Source: Lachnospiraceae bacterium
GTDB taxonomy: Bacteria > Bacillota_A > Clostridia > Lachnospirales > Lachnospiraceae
Direction: 5' to 3'
Assembly: GCA_024683935.1 (NCBI GenBank)
Contig: JAIKXV010000025.1
Coordinates: 1-64,000 of the forward strand
Length of the DNA stretch: 64,000 nt
The position numbers and the translations under genes are program-made. The notes under the pieces are model-generated. The model was not told where the DNA came from and made no database searches. It saw only the letters and a list, made by a program, of their open reading frames with translations. The first letter of the stretch is position 1. Each line of letters starts with the position of its first letter. Of this stretch, positions 17,357-26,447 are shown piece after piece.

Positions 17357-18476
17357 CAGCATAAAACCCGCGATAGTGGTAGTGGCCTACGACCGTGCGA
17401 GGGCGCTGGAGAGGCTCCTTGGCAGTATCGGGGATGCGGATTACAGTGGACTTTCCGATGTGACCCTCATCATCAGCCTGGATAAAAGCGGAAATACAGA
17501 GGTGGAAAATGCCGTGGATTCTTTTGCCTGGAAATACGGGGAAAAGAAGGTGATAAAGCGGAGTGAAAGGATGGGATTAAAAAAGCATATCCTGTCCTGC
17601 GGGGATCTCTGCCGGGAATATGGCAGCATTATAATGCTGGAAGACGACCTCTTTGTATCTCCCCTGTTTTACCATTACACCTGCGCAGCTCTCGAAAAGG
17701 TCGGGAATGAGGACCGGGTAGCGGGGGTTTCGCTGTACAGCCACAGATTTAATGTGTTTGCAAGGCTTCCCTTTGATGCCGTGGACGACGGATACGATAA
17801 TTTCTATTTCCGCTTTCCCTGCAGCTGGGGACAGGCGTGGACGCTGAATGAATGGGTATCCTTCAGGGAGTGGCTTGACGCCCATGACGGCGAAGACCTG
17901 AAGGGAAACGGCATGCCGGAGCCCGCCGCGGAATGGGGCAGCTCATCATGGCTGAAATACGCCCTTAAGTATGTGATAGAAGAGGATAAGACCTGGTTTT
18001 ACCCCCGGATCTCCTACACCACAAACTTTTTTGACGAGGGAGAGCATTCGAAGGAAGCGGTTACGGATCTGCAGGTGCCGCTAAGCCTCGGAAGGAAAAG
18101 GGATTTTTGTTTTTCCCTTCCGGATCAGTCGGGTGCCAGATACGATCCCTATTTTGAAAATGAAGGTCTGCCCTTTCAGGCTGACATATACGGTCTGAAA
18201 AGACGGGACAACGCTCTTAAGGAGGGACCATTTTATTCATCGGAGATACTGCCCTTCGGGATAAGGGAGAGCTTCGGCCTGTCCTTACGTCCCGCAGACA
18301 GCAATATCCTTTTCCGTATTCCCGGAGAGGGGATAAGCCTTTATGACCCGGCAGTAAAAAGAAATGTCAGGCAGAAGGGAAGTGCCAGGCTTGAAAAGTA
18401 CTTCTATCCCGGCATGAACAGAAAAAAGATAATGAAACTTATCGGAGACAGATTCCTTGAAAGATATACTAAATAA
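17331..18476 (+). CDS. Glycosyltransferase, GT-A type with GNT-I-like features
   Basis: The 381-residue protein begins AIVVVAYDRARALERLLGSI and carries IIMLEDDLFVSPLFYHY, where EDD is the metal-binding motif found in GNT-I-like and some GT2 enzymes. GQAWTLNEWVSFREWL and the aromatic-rich NFYFRFPCSWGQ are typical of uncharacterised capsule glycosyltransferases. No membrane segment is seen. It overlaps the acetyltransferase upstream and the ABC exporter downstream by about 20-26 bases each. Donor sugar is unknown. Confidence 0.75.
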   Translation: MQEASQENNSIKPAIVVVAYDRARALERLLGSIGDADYSGLSDVTLIISLDKSGNTEVENAVDSFAWKYGEKKVIKRSERMGLKKHILSCGDLCREYGSIIMLEDDLFVSPLFYHYTCAALEKVGNEDRVAGVSLYSHRFNVFARLPFDAVDDGYDNFYFRFPCSWGQAWTLNEWVSFREWLDAHDGEDLKGNGMPEPAAEWGSSSWLKYALKYVIEEDKTWFYPRISYTTNFFDEGEHSKEAVTDLQVPLSLGRKRDFCFSLPDQSGARYDPYFENEGLPFQADIYGLKRRDNALKEGPFYSSEILPFGIRESFGLSLRPADSNILFRIPGEGISLYDPAVKRNVRQKGSARLEKYFYPGMNRKKIMKLIGDRFLERYTK

Positions 18477-20217
18477 ACTTAACTATATTTTTAACGCCTC
18501 ACAGAAGCGTCTGATGGCGGTGCTGATGGTGTGCATCTTTTTCGGCGCATGCATGGAGCTTCTCGGGGTGTCTCTTATCATGCCCCTTATCCAGCTTATC
18601 TCCACTCCGGCGGTGGTGGAAAAGGAAGGCTTTATGCGGGTAATATACACCGCTCTCGGGATGAAGAGTGTTCCGGATTTCTTCGTTTTTCTGGTGATAG
18701 TGATAATAATCCTTTATTTCGTTAAAAATGTCTATCTGTCGGCAATGTACTATTTCCAGTATTCCTTTATCTATAATAACCAGCTGAAGGTGGCGGGGAG
18801 GCTCATTGACTGCTATTTAAAGAAACCCTATACCTACCACCTGGATCACAACACCTCTGACATGATAAGGAATATCATGCTGGATACGGACCGGCTTTTT
18901 CAGCTGATCCTTTCATTTCTGAATGTGCTGAGTGAGATCCTTCTTTCCCTGCTGCTTGTGAGCTACCTTCTGCTGAGCGATCCCTTTATGTCCTGCACCG
19001 TGGCAGGGCTTCTCCTGGTATGCATGGCGTTATTCAGTTTTTTCACCAAGAAGAGGGTGCACGGATACGGAAAAACGAACCAGAAATATGACGGACGGAT
19101 GCATCAGGCGATAAACCAGGCTCTCGGTGCGGTGAAGGATATCAAGATCCTGCACAGGGAGAAATATTTTGTTGAGGAATTCGTTTCCTGCGGCAGAAGG
19201 AAGATGACGGCACTTATCAATACCAATTTCTTCGGAACTCTCCCCCGTTTCATTATAGAGACAATAACGGTGACAGCGATCATGCTGGTGCTGATCTTCA
19301 GGCTGAAGACAGGAACGGATCTCAATACCCTGCTGCCTGTGCTGGCTTCCTTTGCGGTGGCTGCATTTAAGCTTCTGCCATCGGTAGGGAAGATCAGTAA
19401 TTACATGAATAACATAACCTTCCTGAAGCCATCGATCGATCTTATCTACAGGGATCTGAAGGAAACAGAGGATATGGAGGGCGTGGTGATATCCGATCTG
19501 GATGACGCATCCCAGCATCAGGAAAATCCGGCAGCTATCCGTATTGATAATCTGACATACAGATACCCGAAAACAGAAAGGGATGTGCTTCAGGGCGTGA
19601 GCTTTGAGGTTCCCCTCGGGACCTCCATCGGTCTCATCGGAGAGAGCGGTGCTGGCAAGTCAACTCTGGCGGATGTCATACTGGGCATATTGTTCCCGAA
19701 GGAAGGAAGGGTGCTGTACGGCAGCATGAATGTCCATGAGTATCCATACAAGTGGGCTGAAAAGCTGGCCTACATCCCCCAGGCCATCTTCCTTGCGGAT
19801 GAGAGCATCAGGAAAAACGTGGCTTTCGGAATAGAGGATGAAAAGATTGATGAGGAAAAGGTCTGGGCTGCGCTGGATGAAGCCCAGCTCTCCGACTTTG
19901 TGAGAAGCCTTCCCGAAGGGCTGGATACGGTGGTGGGAGAAAGAGGAGTCAGGCTGTCCGGAGGACAGAGACAGAGGATCGGCATAGCGCGGGCTCTGTA
20001 CGGCGATCCGGAGATACTGGTGCTGGATGAAGCTACCAGCGCCCTCGATTCGGAAACAGAGGCTGCGGTAATGGAGGCTATCGACAGACAGCACGGGAAA
20101 AAGACGCTTATGATAATTGCCCACCGGCTTACCACGATAAGGAACTGCGATTATATTTACAGGGTTGAAAAAGGCAGGGTTTATCTGGTGGATAAAAAGG
20201 AGCTTTTTTCATCTTGA
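18457..20217 (+). CDS. PglK-like ABC exporter, probable lipid-linked glycan flippase
   Basis: The 586-residue protein is a fused ABC half-transporter. Six membrane helices lie within about 18-320, followed by an ATPase domain with Walker A GESGAGKST near 395, the signature LSGGQRQR near 500 and Walker B ILVLDEATSALD. The linker and motif order resemble PglK/WlaB, which flips undecaprenyl-pyrophosphate oligosaccharides across the inner membrane. Its place among glycosyltransferases supports that role and explains why no Wzx-type flippase is seen. It starts at TTG 18457, overlapping the previous gene by 20 bases. Confidence 0.87.
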   Translation: MKDILNKLNYIFNASQKRLMAVLMVCIFFGACMELLGVSLIMPLIQLISTPAVVEKEGFMRVIYTALGMKSVPDFFVFLVIVIIILYFVKNVYLSAMYYFQYSFIYNNQLKVAGRLIDCYLKKPYTYHLDHNTSDMIRNIMLDTDRLFQLILSFLNVLSEILLSLLLVSYLLLSDPFMSCTVAGLLLVCMALFSFFTKKRVHGYGKTNQKYDGRMHQAINQALGAVKDIKILHREKYFVEEFVSCGRRKMTALINTNFFGTLPRFIIETITVTAIMLVLIFRLKTGTDLNTLLPVLASFAVAAFKLLPSVGKISNYMNNITFLKPSIDLIYRDLKETEDMEGVVISDLDDASQHQENPAAIRIDNLTYRYPKTERDVLQGVSFEVPLGTSIGLIGESGAGKSTLADVILGILFPKEGRVLYGSMNVHEYPYKWAEKLAYIPQAIFLADESIRKNVAFGIEDEKIDEEKVWAALDEAQLSDFVRSLPEGLDTVVGERGVRLSGGQRQRIGIARALYGDPEILVLDEATSALDSETEAAVMEAIDRQHGKKTLMIIAHRLTTIRNCDYIYRVEKGRVYLVDKKELFSS

Positions 20218-21128
20218 AACTATCGGTCATATTAATAACCTATAATCATGAGCCTTACCTCAGGGAGTGCCTGGACGGGATCTTTATGCAGGAGACAGAC
20301 TTCCCCTTTGAGATAGTAGTGGGAGAGGACTGCAGCACGGACAATACCCGGGAGATCCTGCGGGAGTACGACAGGAAGTATCCCGGAAGGATGAAGCTGC
20401 TCTTCAGGGAAAAGAACCTGGGACGGGTAACCCTCAATGTATATCAGACGATAATGGAGGCTGAGGGCGAATACCTGGCCTTTATCGAGGGTGACGATTT
20501 CTGGACGGATCCCCGGAAGCTCCAGAAGCAGGCGGATTTTCTGGATGCGAATCCGGAATATATGGGCACCACCTGTTCCTTCCGTCTGATAGGAGAGAAA
20601 AGCGAACCCATAGAGAATGAGAGGCAGAGCACCCTTTACGGCTGGAGCGGCGACTACACCTTTGAAAACTGGCAGGATGCAGGCCCCTGGCCCGGACAGA
20701 CCGCGGGAAACGTATGCAGGAATTTCTTCCATAACGGGAAGCTGGACTATACGATACTTTACCGTGCCCATGATTTTATAGATGACGGGGTGATCTTCAC
20801 CTTCATTCTCCTTCAGGGAAAGATCTTCAGATTCGATGATATAATGGTGGCTCACCGCTACGTGGAAAAGGAAGGCGGAGAAAGCTGGAACTCCCGAAAG
20901 CTTAAGCGCAATTACCTGATCGAGGAATGTGACCTCAAGAGGAAGATGATGGAATGGGTTGAGGAAAATGCCGGGCTTTCAAAGAAGGCGCTTAAAAGAG
21001 CAGACAGGGAGTTTAAGACCGCTCTTTCGGTTTTTGTAAAGCACCCTTCCCCGGATACGGCAAAGATGTTCTTTCCCTGTCTGAAATACTGGCTCCATGT
21101 GAAGTTCGGGAAGGTGAGGATGAGGTAG
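20214..21128 (+). CDS. GT2 glycosyltransferase
   Basis: The protein has 304 residues and starts at TTG 20214, overlapping the ABC gene stop. The GT-A motifs are VILITYNHEPYLRECLDGI, VGEDCSTDNTREIL and the metal motif FIEGDDFWTDPRKLQKQ. This EGDDFW variant is widespread in capsule loci. The C-terminal third is basic and helical. It ends directly before the fucosyltransferase start, with no base between them. Confidence 0.85.
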   Translation: MKLSVILITYNHEPYLRECLDGIFMQETDFPFEIVVGEDCSTDNTREILREYDRKYPGRMKLLFREKNLGRVTLNVYQTIMEAEGEYLAFIEGDDFWTDPRKLQKQADFLDANPEYMGTTCSFRLIGEKSEPIENERQSTLYGWSGDYTFENWQDAGPWPGQTAGNVCRNFFHNGKLDYTILYRAHDFIDDGVIFTFILLQGKIFRFDDIMVAHRYVEKEGGESWNSRKLKRNYLIEECDLKRKMMEWVEENAGLSKKALKRADREFKTALSVFVKHPSPDTAKMFFPCLKYWLHVKFGKVRMR

Positions 21129-22061
21129 ATGTATATACAGCGTTTTACCAGCGGTCTTGGAAACCAGATGTTCCAGTACGCTTTCCATCTCTATCTGAAG
21201 GATAAGTACCCGGAGGAAAGGATCCTGGCGGACATTTCCTGGTACAGCTGGAATGAGGCCCATCAGGGCTTTGAACTGGAGAGACTGTTTAAGAGGGATG
21301 ATAACCCGGATTTTGTCTTTGAGAAGGCATCGGTATTTGAGACCTTCTGCTGCTCGGGAGCAGTGCCCCAGACGGGAAAGCTCCCCTATATTTTTAACAG
21401 GCTGACAAGGCTCTGTGCGGGAAAGCACTTCGAAAAGATTCGTTACAGCGAGACCGGCAGGGAGAAGGAAAATACCCTGAAGGAAAAGATAGATAACCTT
21501 CCGAAGGGACGGAATATCTACATTACCGGTTATTTTTTAGATGAAGCATATTACAAGGACAATCTTGAAAGGATAAGGAGAGCTCTTTCCTTCTCCGAAA
21601 AACCGGAGGACATAGGAGAAGAGAATGCGGCTCTTTTAAGGGAAATAAAGGACGGCAATTCGGTCTGCATCCATGTGAGACGAGGAGATTATCTGAATAA
21701 GGGCTATACCGAGGCCTTTGTGAATCTCGGTATGGATTATTACAAAAAGGCGGTGGAAACTGCCCTTCAGAGATTATCCGATGTCAGATACTATATTTTT
21801 TCCGATGACAAGGAATTTATCAACAGCGCCTTTGACTGGCTTCCGGAAAAGACCCCGGTGACGTATAATACCGGGGACAGGAGCTATATTGATATGCTCC
21901 TCATGAGCAGGAGCAAATGCCTGATAAGTGCAAATTCCACTTTTTCAGAGTGGGCCGGACTGTTGAATACCGGGCCGGATTCCTTTATTATCTATCCGAG
22001 GGAGTATCTAAAGGAAAAGGACAGTGACATTCATACCCTGCCCGGGTGGGTCAGGATATGA
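21129..22061 (+). CDS. GT11 fucosyltransferase (alpha-1,2-fucosyltransferase family)
   Basis: The 310-residue enzyme belongs to family GT11, which transfers L-fucose from GDP-fucose, usually in alpha-1,2 linkage to galactose. The diagnostic N-terminus GLGNQMFQYAF (residues 9-19) and donor motif HVRRGDY (182-188) are intact, as are YYIFSDDKEF and the final ISANSTFSEWAGLLN. It has no membrane segment, so it acts at the cytoplasmic face. The window also encodes an Fkp-type enzyme (50321-53263) that could supply GDP-fucose. ATG 21129 follows the previous stop immediately; the GAGGATGAGG just before it may serve as ribosome binding site. Confidence 0.9.
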   Translation: MYIQRFTSGLGNQMFQYAFHLYLKDKYPEERILADISWYSWNEAHQGFELERLFKRDDNPDFVFEKASVFETFCCSGAVPQTGKLPYIFNRLTRLCAGKHFEKIRYSETGREKENTLKEKIDNLPKGRNIYITGYFLDEAYYKDNLERIRRALSFSEKPEDIGEENAALLREIKDGNSVCIHVRRGDYLNKGYTEAFVNLGMDYYKKAVETALQRLSDVRYYIFSDDKEFINSAFDWLPEKTPVTYNTGDRSYIDMLLMSRSKCLISANSTFSEWAGLLNTGPDSFIIYPREYLKEKDSDIHTLPGWVRI

Positions 22062-22081
22062 CAAAAGAAAAGGAGAAAAAA

Positions 22082-23452
22082 ATGGAAAAAACCGTACCCT
22101 ACAAGATCTATCTGGAAGAAAATGAGATGCCGGCATCCTGGTATAATCTCAGGGCTGATATGAAAAACAAGCCGGCACCCCTTCTCAATCCGGGAACCGG
22201 AAAGCCACTGACAGCCGAAGAACTCTCTCCCATTTTCTGCGAGGAACTGGTAAAGCAGGAGCTGGATGAAACATCTCCCTTTATCGAGATCCCCGAGGAA
22301 ATTCGTAATTTCTATAAGATGTACCGTCCCTCTCCTCTGGTAAGGGCATACTGCCTGGAGGAGAAGCTGCAGACACCTGCAAAGATCTACTATAAATTCG
22401 AGGGAAATAATACCAGCGGCAGCCACAAGCTGAATTCGGCCATTGCCCAGGCTTATTATGCTAAAAAGCAGGGCTTAAAGGGCGTGACCACCGAGACCGG
22501 AGCCGGACAGTGGGGAACTGCTCTGTCCATGGCCTGCTCGTATTTCGAGCTTGACTGCAAGGTTTACATGGTAAAGGTTTCATACGAGCAGAAGCCCTTC
22601 AGAAGAGAGGTAATGCGTACCTACGGTGCTTCCGTGGTTCCTTCACCTTCAGAAACAACAGAGGTTGGAAAGAAGATCCTTGCTGAGCACCCCGGCACAA
22701 CCGGAAGTCTCGGCTGCGCGATCTCTGAAGCGGTTGAGGTTGCCACAAAGAATCCGGGATACCGCTATGTGCTCGGAAGCGTGCTGAACCAGGTGCTGCT
22801 CCATCAGTCCGTTATCGGTCTGGAGACCAAGGCAGCTCTTGATAAATACGGTATCAAGCCCGACATCATCATAGGCTGTGCCGGCGGCGGTTCAAACCTC
22901 GGCGGACTTATAGCTCCTTTCATGGGAGAAAAGCTTCGCGGTGAGGCGGATTACCGTATTATAGCTGTTGAGCCCGCATCCTGCCCGAGCTTCACCAGGG
23001 GAACATTCGCTTATGACTTCTGCGATACCGGAATGATCTGCCCTCTGGCAAAGATGTACACCCTCGGCAGCAGCTTCATCCCTTCCGCAAACCATGCAGG
23101 AGGCTTACGTTTCCACGGCATGAGCACAACCCTTTCACAGCTGTTCCATGACGGATATATGGAGGCTGTAAGCGTTGAGCAGACGGATGTATTTGAAGCC
23201 GCTGAGAAGTTTGCAAGGATAGAGGGAATACTTCCCGCTCCCGAAAGCTCACACGCCATCAGGGCTGCAATAAATGAGGCCATGAAGTGCAAGGAGACCG
23301 GTGAGGAGAAGACGATAGTATTCGGACTTACAGGAACGGGTTACTTTGATCTCGTGGCTTATCAAAAGTATAATGATGGCGAGATGTCCGATATTATCCC
23401 CACTGATGAAGACATCGCAGCTTCCATAGCAAAACTCCCGAAGGTGGAGTAA
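22082..23452 (+). CDS. TrpB2-type tryptophan synthase beta-like protein
   Basis: The 456-residue PLP enzyme belongs to the TrpB2 group, longer than ordinary TrpB (about 400). PLP-lysine lies in GNNTSGSHKLNSAIAQA; ETGAGQWGTALSMA and the phosphate-binding CAGGGSNLGG loop are also present. TrpB2 enzymes make tryptophan from indole and serine, often without a TrpA partner. No trpA or other trp gene is seen here, so an indole-salvage role or another serine-type reaction is possible. ATG 22082 is chosen because AGGAG lies six bases upstream; an ATG at 22058 overlaps the previous stop. The gene interrupts a glycan locus. Confidence 0.88.
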   Translation: MEKTVPYKIYLEENEMPASWYNLRADMKNKPAPLLNPGTGKPLTAEELSPIFCEELVKQELDETSPFIEIPEEIRNFYKMYRPSPLVRAYCLEEKLQTPAKIYYKFEGNNTSGSHKLNSAIAQAYYAKKQGLKGVTTETGAGQWGTALSMACSYFELDCKVYMVKVSYEQKPFRREVMRTYGASVVPSPSETTEVGKKILAEHPGTTGSLGCAISEAVEVATKNPGYRYVLGSVLNQVLLHQSVIGLETKAALDKYGIKPDIIIGCAGGGSNLGGLIAPFMGEKLRGEADYRIIAVEPASCPSFTRGTFAYDFCDTGMICPLAKMYTLGSSFIPSANHAGGLRFHGMSTTLSQLFHDGYMEAVSVEQTDVFEAAEKFARIEGILPAPESSHAIRAAINEAMKCKETGEEKTIVFGLTGTGYFDLVAYQKYNDGEMSDIIPTDEDIAASIAKLPKVE

Positions 23453-23461
23453 GGAAATCAC

Positions 23462-24493
23462 ATGGCTGACAGAAAATACGGAAAACCGCTCGGTAATATC
23501 CTGGCGATAAAAAGTGATTTTTTCGAGCATAATGATGAGATGCTGAAAATGTCCGCCCGTCAGGCGGATGCCCTTATAGCGCAGAAAAAAAGGGAGAAGT
23601 GCAAAATATGCCATACTCCCATAGAAGGTGAGCCGTTATATAAGAGCCAGAGGATGGAATACTTCCTATGTCCGGTATGCGGCCACCTGAACAGCGCTAA
23701 TGAGGATACCGATGATTTCGCGAACAGGGTATATTTAGAGGACACCTACGAGAATAATTATTCCGAGGGAGACCGGGAGAAATACATAAACCGCCTGGAA
23801 ACCATTTATATACCGAAGGCGGAATTCCTGCTGGAAGCCTTAAAGGAGGACGGACTCAGCAAGGAGGATATCAGGCTCCTGGATGACGGCGCCGGCAGCG
23901 GCTACTTTGTGGGCGCCATGAGAAAGCTCGGAGTGGATGCTGTGGGGATAGAGATCTCCGGAGCCCAGGTGGAATTCGCCAACAAAATGAACGGGGAAGA
24001 GGTTCTTTCCCGGGCGGACAGCCGGGACATTATAGGAATAATAAGCGAGACAAAGTCCAATGTGGTTTCCTTTATAGGCGTGATGGAGCATATCACAAAT
24101 CTGGACGAGGTACTGGAAGCGGTAAAGGGCAATGAAAATATCAGGTACATCTATCTTTCGGTACCCATGTTTTCCATGAGCTGTGTATTCGAAGCATCAC
24201 ACCAGAAGTGCTACAACAGGCATGCAGGCGGAACCCATACCCATCTTTTCTCCGATTCCTCCCTTGAATATATGGCGGAGCGGATAGGATTCAAGGAGCT
24301 GAAGAGCTGGAAATTCGGTTCCGACATGATGGATCTCTATCGCATGCTCTGTGTGAGTCTGGAACAGAACGGAAACGGGGCACTGAAGGATTACTTCGCT
24401 CCGAAATTCGTGAAAATGATAGATGAGCTTCAGTTAACGGTAGATAAAAATGAATTTGCATCTGAAATCCATCTTATCCTCAAAAGGAAATGA
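23462..24493 (+). CDS. SAM-dependent methyltransferase with N-terminal Cys motif
   Basis: The 343-residue protein has a zinc-type motif CKICHTPI...CPVCGHLN (about 47-75) followed by a class I methyltransferase domain: LLDDGAGSGYFVGAMRKLG (motif I), VGIEISGAQVEFANKM and VVSFIGVMEHITNLDEVL. The combination resembles sugar C-methyltransferases and related glycan enzymes, in which a small Cys motif precedes the SAM domain. AAGGAA stands before ATG 23462. It overlaps the following membrane protein gene by 44 bases. The substrate is unknown. Confidence 0.8.
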   Translation: MADRKYGKPLGNILAIKSDFFEHNDEMLKMSARQADALIAQKKREKCKICHTPIEGEPLYKSQRMEYFLCPVCGHLNSANEDTDDFANRVYLEDTYENNYSEGDREKYINRLETIYIPKAEFLLEALKEDGLSKEDIRLLDDGAGSGYFVGAMRKLGVDAVGIEISGAQVEFANKMNGEEVLSRADSRDIIGIISETKSNVVSFIGVMEHITNLDEVLEAVKGNENIRYIYLSVPMFSMSCVFEASHQKCYNRHAGGTHTHLFSDSSLEYMAERIGFKELKSWKFGSDMMDLYRMLCVSLEQNGNGALKDYFAPKFVKMIDELQLTVDKNEFASEIHLILKRK

Positions 24494-26099
24494 TGAGGCG
24501 GGCAGGGGCTTTACGGTTTCGGTTATCCTTATAACCCTGATAATTGCCTGCCTGCCGCTTTTCACGGTTAACTGCATACAGGGGCATGATATTGATTATC
24601 ATCTGCTCCGGATAGAGGCGTTGAAGACCGGGATCGTTAACGGTCTTCCGTTTTTGCGTGTAAACATGCTTTTCTTCGGGGGAGAGGGATACGCGAGTTC
24701 CCTATTCTATCCCGATTTTCTTCTCTACATCCCGGCGCTTTTACGTGCTGCGGGCGTGGGAATCAATCTTTCTTACCATATTTTTGTGGCTTTCTGCATC
24801 ATTGCTGCCTTTGCTGCCATGTATTTCTCGGCGGCCTGCATTTCAGGAAACAGATATACGGCGCTGATCGCGGCTGTGGCTTATACCCTTTGCCAGTATC
24901 ATATAGACGATATATATACCAGGGCAGCGGTAGGAGAATTCACTGCGTGCATCTTCCTGCCTCTGGTGGCGGCGGGACTTTACGATCTTGCGGAAAAGGA
25001 CTTTGGGAAGCCCTGGCTGCTGGGCGGGGGCCTGGCAGGAGTGCTGCTCTGTCATACCCTCAGCACGGTCTTCTGCCTGCTGTTATGCATCGTTTTCGTT
25101 ATCGTAAATTACAGGGTGTTTTTGGAAAAACCCGTAAAGCTCTTAAAGCTTGTCGTTACCGCTCTTTTTACACTGGCGCTTACTGCCTTTTACTGGCTGC
25201 CGGTCATGGAACAGATGATGTCAGCGGAATTCAGCTACAAGGAAGCCAAGTTTGATGTTAATTACGAGAAGCTTCTTCTTAAGGATATATTTGCAAACGA
25301 AGCCGGAAGGATGGGGATCGCTTTATTCCTCCTGATACTGACGGCACTGCTTATCAAACACAGCGCGGACAGGCTGGTTTTCTTTGCGGATTTCCTTGCT
25401 GTTACAGGACTGTTATTTGCCCTTTGTACCACGGGCTTTTTCCCCTGGAAGAGGCTGGAGAAATATGTCCTTAGCGTCCAGTTCCCCTGGAGGCTCTTTA
25501 TAATGACGGCTCTTCTTCTGTCGATCGCCGCGGGGATATATATAGAAAGAGCGGCGGGAGACCACATTAAGGCCGCGGTAATTGCGGTGCTGGCGCTTAT
25601 GATACTGTCTGCGGTCAGCAATATCAACCGGACGGAGGAGGGATACTATTCCTATTCGGACGATTATTATGATGTGGTCGAATACACGAAGAGCGTTATC
25701 GGCGGAGAGTGGCTTCCGGCGGCGGTAGAGAGCAGGGGGAAGCTTGGTAAATATAATGACCTGGCCTTTGATGACAGCGGGGAGAAGATCGCCGTGACCA
25801 GGCAGGGGAATTCACTGTATGTAAAGGACGTGAATTCGGAATATGTGGATGTGCCCTTTGTTTACTACCTTGGCTATGCGGCAGAGGATGAAAACGGAAA
25901 TCCGTGCAGGACTGACGGAAGCGGAGAAAACGGCAGGGTAAGGGTATATACCGGAGGCGCCGGAAATCTGCATGTTTACTACAAGGGAACCCTGCTGCAG
26001 AGAACGGCAGACATCATTTCGATAGCTGCGCTTATCCTACTTATCCTTCTGTTTATCAGAAAGAAGAAGCAGATCCCGGCAGAAAATCAGCAGCGCTGA
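24450..26099 (+). CDS. GT-C-like polytopic membrane protein (PTPS-related family)
   Basis: The 549-residue protein has about ten to twelve membrane helices and short loops, with an early HDIDYHLLRIEALKTGI motif after the first helix. That motif and the architecture match the '6-pyruvoyl-tetrahydropterin synthase-related' integral membrane domain, which despite its name looks like a GT-C glycosyltransferase that uses lipid-linked sugars outside the membrane. A soluble beta-rich domain lies at about 405-515, then one last helix and a basic tail. It closes the glycan transcript and could take sugars from the GtrB-like enzymes at 10907 and 11839. The start ATG 24450 lies inside the previous gene. 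Confidence 0.75.
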   Translation: MNLHLKSILSSKGNDEAGRGFTVSVILITLIIACLPLFTVNCIQGHDIDYHLLRIEALKTGIVNGLPFLRVNMLFFGGEGYASSLFYPDFLLYIPALLRAAGVGINLSYHIFVAFCIIAAFAAMYFSAACISGNRYTALIAAVAYTLCQYHIDDIYTRAAVGEFTACIFLPLVAAGLYDLAEKDFGKPWLLGGGLAGVLLCHTLSTVFCLLLCIVFVIVNYRVFLEKPVKLLKLVVTALFTLALTAFYWLPVMEQMMSAEFSYKEAKFDVNYEKLLLKDIFANEAGRMGIALFLLILTALLIKHSADRLVFFADFLAVTGLLFALCTTGFFPWKRLEKYVLSVQFPWRLFIMTALLLSIAAGIYIERAAGDHIKAAVIAVLALMILSAVSNINRTEEGYYSYSDDYYDVVEYTKSVIGGEWLPAAVESRGKLGKYNDLAFDDSGEKIAVTRQGNSLYVKDVNSEYVDVPFVYYLGYAAEDENGNPCRTDGSGENGRVRVYTGGAGNLHVYYKGTLLQRTADIISIAALILLILLFIRKKKQIPAENQQR

Positions 26100-26121
26100 G
26101 GTTTTCGGGTACACAAAAAGG

Positions 26122-26152
26122 CATAAAAAACAGCTCCCGCATTCGGGAGCTG
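26122..26152 (-). terminator. Terminator of the ferredoxin gene
   Basis: A 9-bp stem (26131-26139 with 26144-26152, four-base loop) is followed on the minus strand by TTTTTT (26125-26130). It lies 17 bases past the ferredoxin stop, and because the plus-strand gene also ends here it may stop transcription from both sides. Confidence 0.88.
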
Positions 26153-26168
26153 CTTTCATTTGGTGATA

Positions 26169-26339
26169 TTATTCAGCCTTGATAGCGCCTGTAGGGCAGG
26201 CACCTTCACATGCACCACAGTCAATGCAGGTTCCTGCATCAACAACATACTTGCCGTCACCCTCGCTGATAGCGCCAACAGGACAGGTTCCTGCACATGC
26301 TCCGCAGCTTACACAGGTATCATCAATTACGTGTGTCAT
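26169..26339 (-). CDS. 2[4Fe-4S] ferredoxin
   Basis: This 56-residue protein is a clostridial-type ferredoxin. Two CxxCxxCxxxCP sets are intact: CVSCGACAGTCPVGAI and CIDCGACEGACPTGAI, each holding four cysteines that bind one [4Fe-4S] cluster by sharing across the halves. It carries low-potential electrons in the cytoplasm, for instance for hydrogenases or pyruvate:ferredoxin oxidoreductase. The ATG at 26337-26339 has AGGAGG upstream. A promoter and a terminator frame it as a single-gene transcript. Confidence 0.95.
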   Translation of the reverse strand: MTHVIDDTCVSCGACAGTCPVGAISEGDGKYVVDAGTCIDCGACEGACPTGAIKAE

Positions 26340-26365
26340 TCTTCATTTCCTCCTACAATTATATC

Positions 26366-26379
26366 GATCTTATAAGATC
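26366..26379. promoter_or_regulatory. 14-bp perfect palindrome in the ferredoxin leader
   Basis: GATCTTATAAGATC is a perfect palindrome located between the ferredoxin promoter and its ribosome binding site. It could be an operator or an RNA stem near the start; no regulator is identified. Confidence 0.35.
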
Positions 26380-26418
26380 TTCTTACATCAAAACACAGAT
26401 GTGCTTGTTTCAGACTGT

Positions 26419-26447
26419 ATTTTAATATATAGATGTCAGTTTTGCAA
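26419..26447 (-). promoter_or_regulatory. Promoter of the ferredoxin gene
   Basis: Minus-strand TTGCAA (26442-26447) and TAAAAT (26419-26424) are 17 bases apart. The predicted leader is about 70 bases. Confidence 0.6.
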
